Shown: piece by piece, positions 63,351 through 64,000 of the stretch | Position numbering within the stretch: the stretch's first letter is position 1 | Layout: each line of letters starts with the position of its first letter | From: Nemertoderma westbladi | Taxonomy: Eukaryota > Xenacoelomorpha > Nemertodermatida > Nemertodermatidae | Length of the DNA: 64,000 bases | Reading direction: 5' to 3' | NCBI GenBank assembly: GCA_032718475.1 | Contig: JAUCBJ010003201.1 | Span: forward strand, 1-64,000 | Notes under the pieces: model-generated | Database searches by the model: none | What the model saw: the letters and a program-made list of their open reading frames with translations, nothing else | Told to the model about the DNA's origin: nothing | Program-made: the position numbers and the translations under genes

Positions 63351-63823
63351 ACCCTATACTTGTATAAAATTGATTTAGATATATTATACAGTTACAGTAC
63401 ATTGTAGAAAAATGTAGTGATTTAATATCATTTTGATCAGTACAAGTATGGCAGTATGCTGCTATGGTTGTAGGCTACGCCGCTACGGCTACATATTTTT
63501 TGCGACCAGATGAACACGATGAGGGCAGCGAGGGGTGTAAGTAATGGATAAGAGTAGGCCCAATAACCGACATGGTCTAGTAAGTGTCTTGGTAGATACT
63601 GAACTGACTGATAACTCTGATACTGCAGTGATGATTACAGAAATACTTGTGACTGACTTAAAAGCCTTCCATGCTGCCACGACTCTTTAATAAATAAGTA
63701 AATTAATTCCAGCATTCAGACATTGAAATATATCACTGTATCAGTACCGGTCCAGTACCTACTGACCTACTGTCAGACAGTAGGCCTACGCCTACACCTA
63801 GCCCAGTAGCCTACAGGGCAATA
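63351..63823. other. Unique sequence with one small open frame
   Basis: After the array the sequence is unique and contains AGGCCTAC-type words. A 48-codon frame at 63544-63690 (MDKSRPNNRHGLVSVLVDTE...) ends in TAA overlapping an AATAAA. It has an in-frame stop just upstream and matches nothing I recognise, so I do not call it a gene. Confidence 0.4.
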
Positions 63824-64000
63824 ATGGAAGTATCAACAAACAATAGCGAAGAGTTGAATGTTTCTGATAATGTGCCGGATAGGCCTAACGTATCGCAGAT
63901 CATCAAGGAGAAATCGCTGTTTAGAATTACTGATGTAGGAAGAAGCGCTTCGAAATCCATCAATTTCTTATCCACCGGCTCCGGTCGTCGGAACAAATTC
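63824..64000 (+). CDS. Possible N-terminal coding exon, runs off the window
   Basis: From ATG 63824 (context ATAATGG) the frame stays open for 59 codons to the last base. It reads MEVSTNNSEELNVSDNVPDR, then PNVSQIIKEKSLFRITDVGR, SASKSINFLSTGSGRRNKF. The composition (acidic Ser/Asn-rich start, then a basic segment) is like a real cytosolic or nuclear protein N-terminus. I do not recognise it. With no downstream sequence, chance is not excluded. Confidence 0.45.
   Translation, partial: MEVSTNNSEELNVSDNVPDRPNVSQIIKEKSLFRITDVGRSASKSINFLSTGSGRRNKF

Noticed and set aside
63544-63690. 48-codon frame followed by AATAAA
   Set aside because: Too short, with an in-frame stop directly upstream and no recognisable motif; could only be rescued by transcript data.

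Overview
The window is eukaryotic (metazoan) nuclear DNA. It has GT-AG introns, AATAAA signals, a ciliary axoneme gene (CCDC39), eukaryotic transposons and about 57 kb of tandem repeats. Recurrent AGGCCTA-type words and this mix of elements suggest a marine invertebrate, possibly a non-vertebrate deuterostome, but the phylum cannot be fixed from the sequence. Most of the long open frames here are artefacts of tandem repeats whose unit length is a multiple of three.

Layout. 1-6243: 48-bp minisatellite. 6244-7351: short unique stretch with a poly-G-rich MITE-like element and a candidate exon at 7120-7255. 7352-32746: a 25.4-kb array of a 47-bp unit (54 bp when a 7-bp duplication is present). 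32811-34112: the last two coding exons of an eEF1B (EF-1 beta/delta) GEF-domain gene; their intron holds a transposon with long inverted repeats and an IS3EU-like transposase fragment. 34950-38600: array based on 72-bp and 30-bp units that decays toward both edges. 38600-40091: unique sequence ending in a putative CCDC39 promoter with RFX-like and forkhead-like motifs. 40092-43658: CCDC39 complete in two coding exons (942 aa). 43659-45420: 3' flank and a degenerate repeat family carrying CTCF-like motifs. 45421-63350: an array of a 21-bp unit with one almost G-free strand. It is interrupted by a 4.2-kb retrotransposon with reverse transcriptase and restriction-like endonuclease domains (46601-50801) and by a solo LTR with a perfect 5-bp target duplication (51471-52639). 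63351-64000: unique sequence with the possible start of another gene running off the end.

The host genes (eEF1B-like, translation elongation; CCDC39, ciliary axoneme ruler) have no evident functional link. What unites the window is satellite expansion around and inside genes. The most unusual object is the retrotransposon: its reverse transcriptase frame carries 27 in-frame copies of an 8-residue Pro/Ser/Leu-rich repeat between catalytic motifs B and C, and its two ORFs meet at a possible -1 frameshift site. All conclusions come from reading the sequence; no searches were run.
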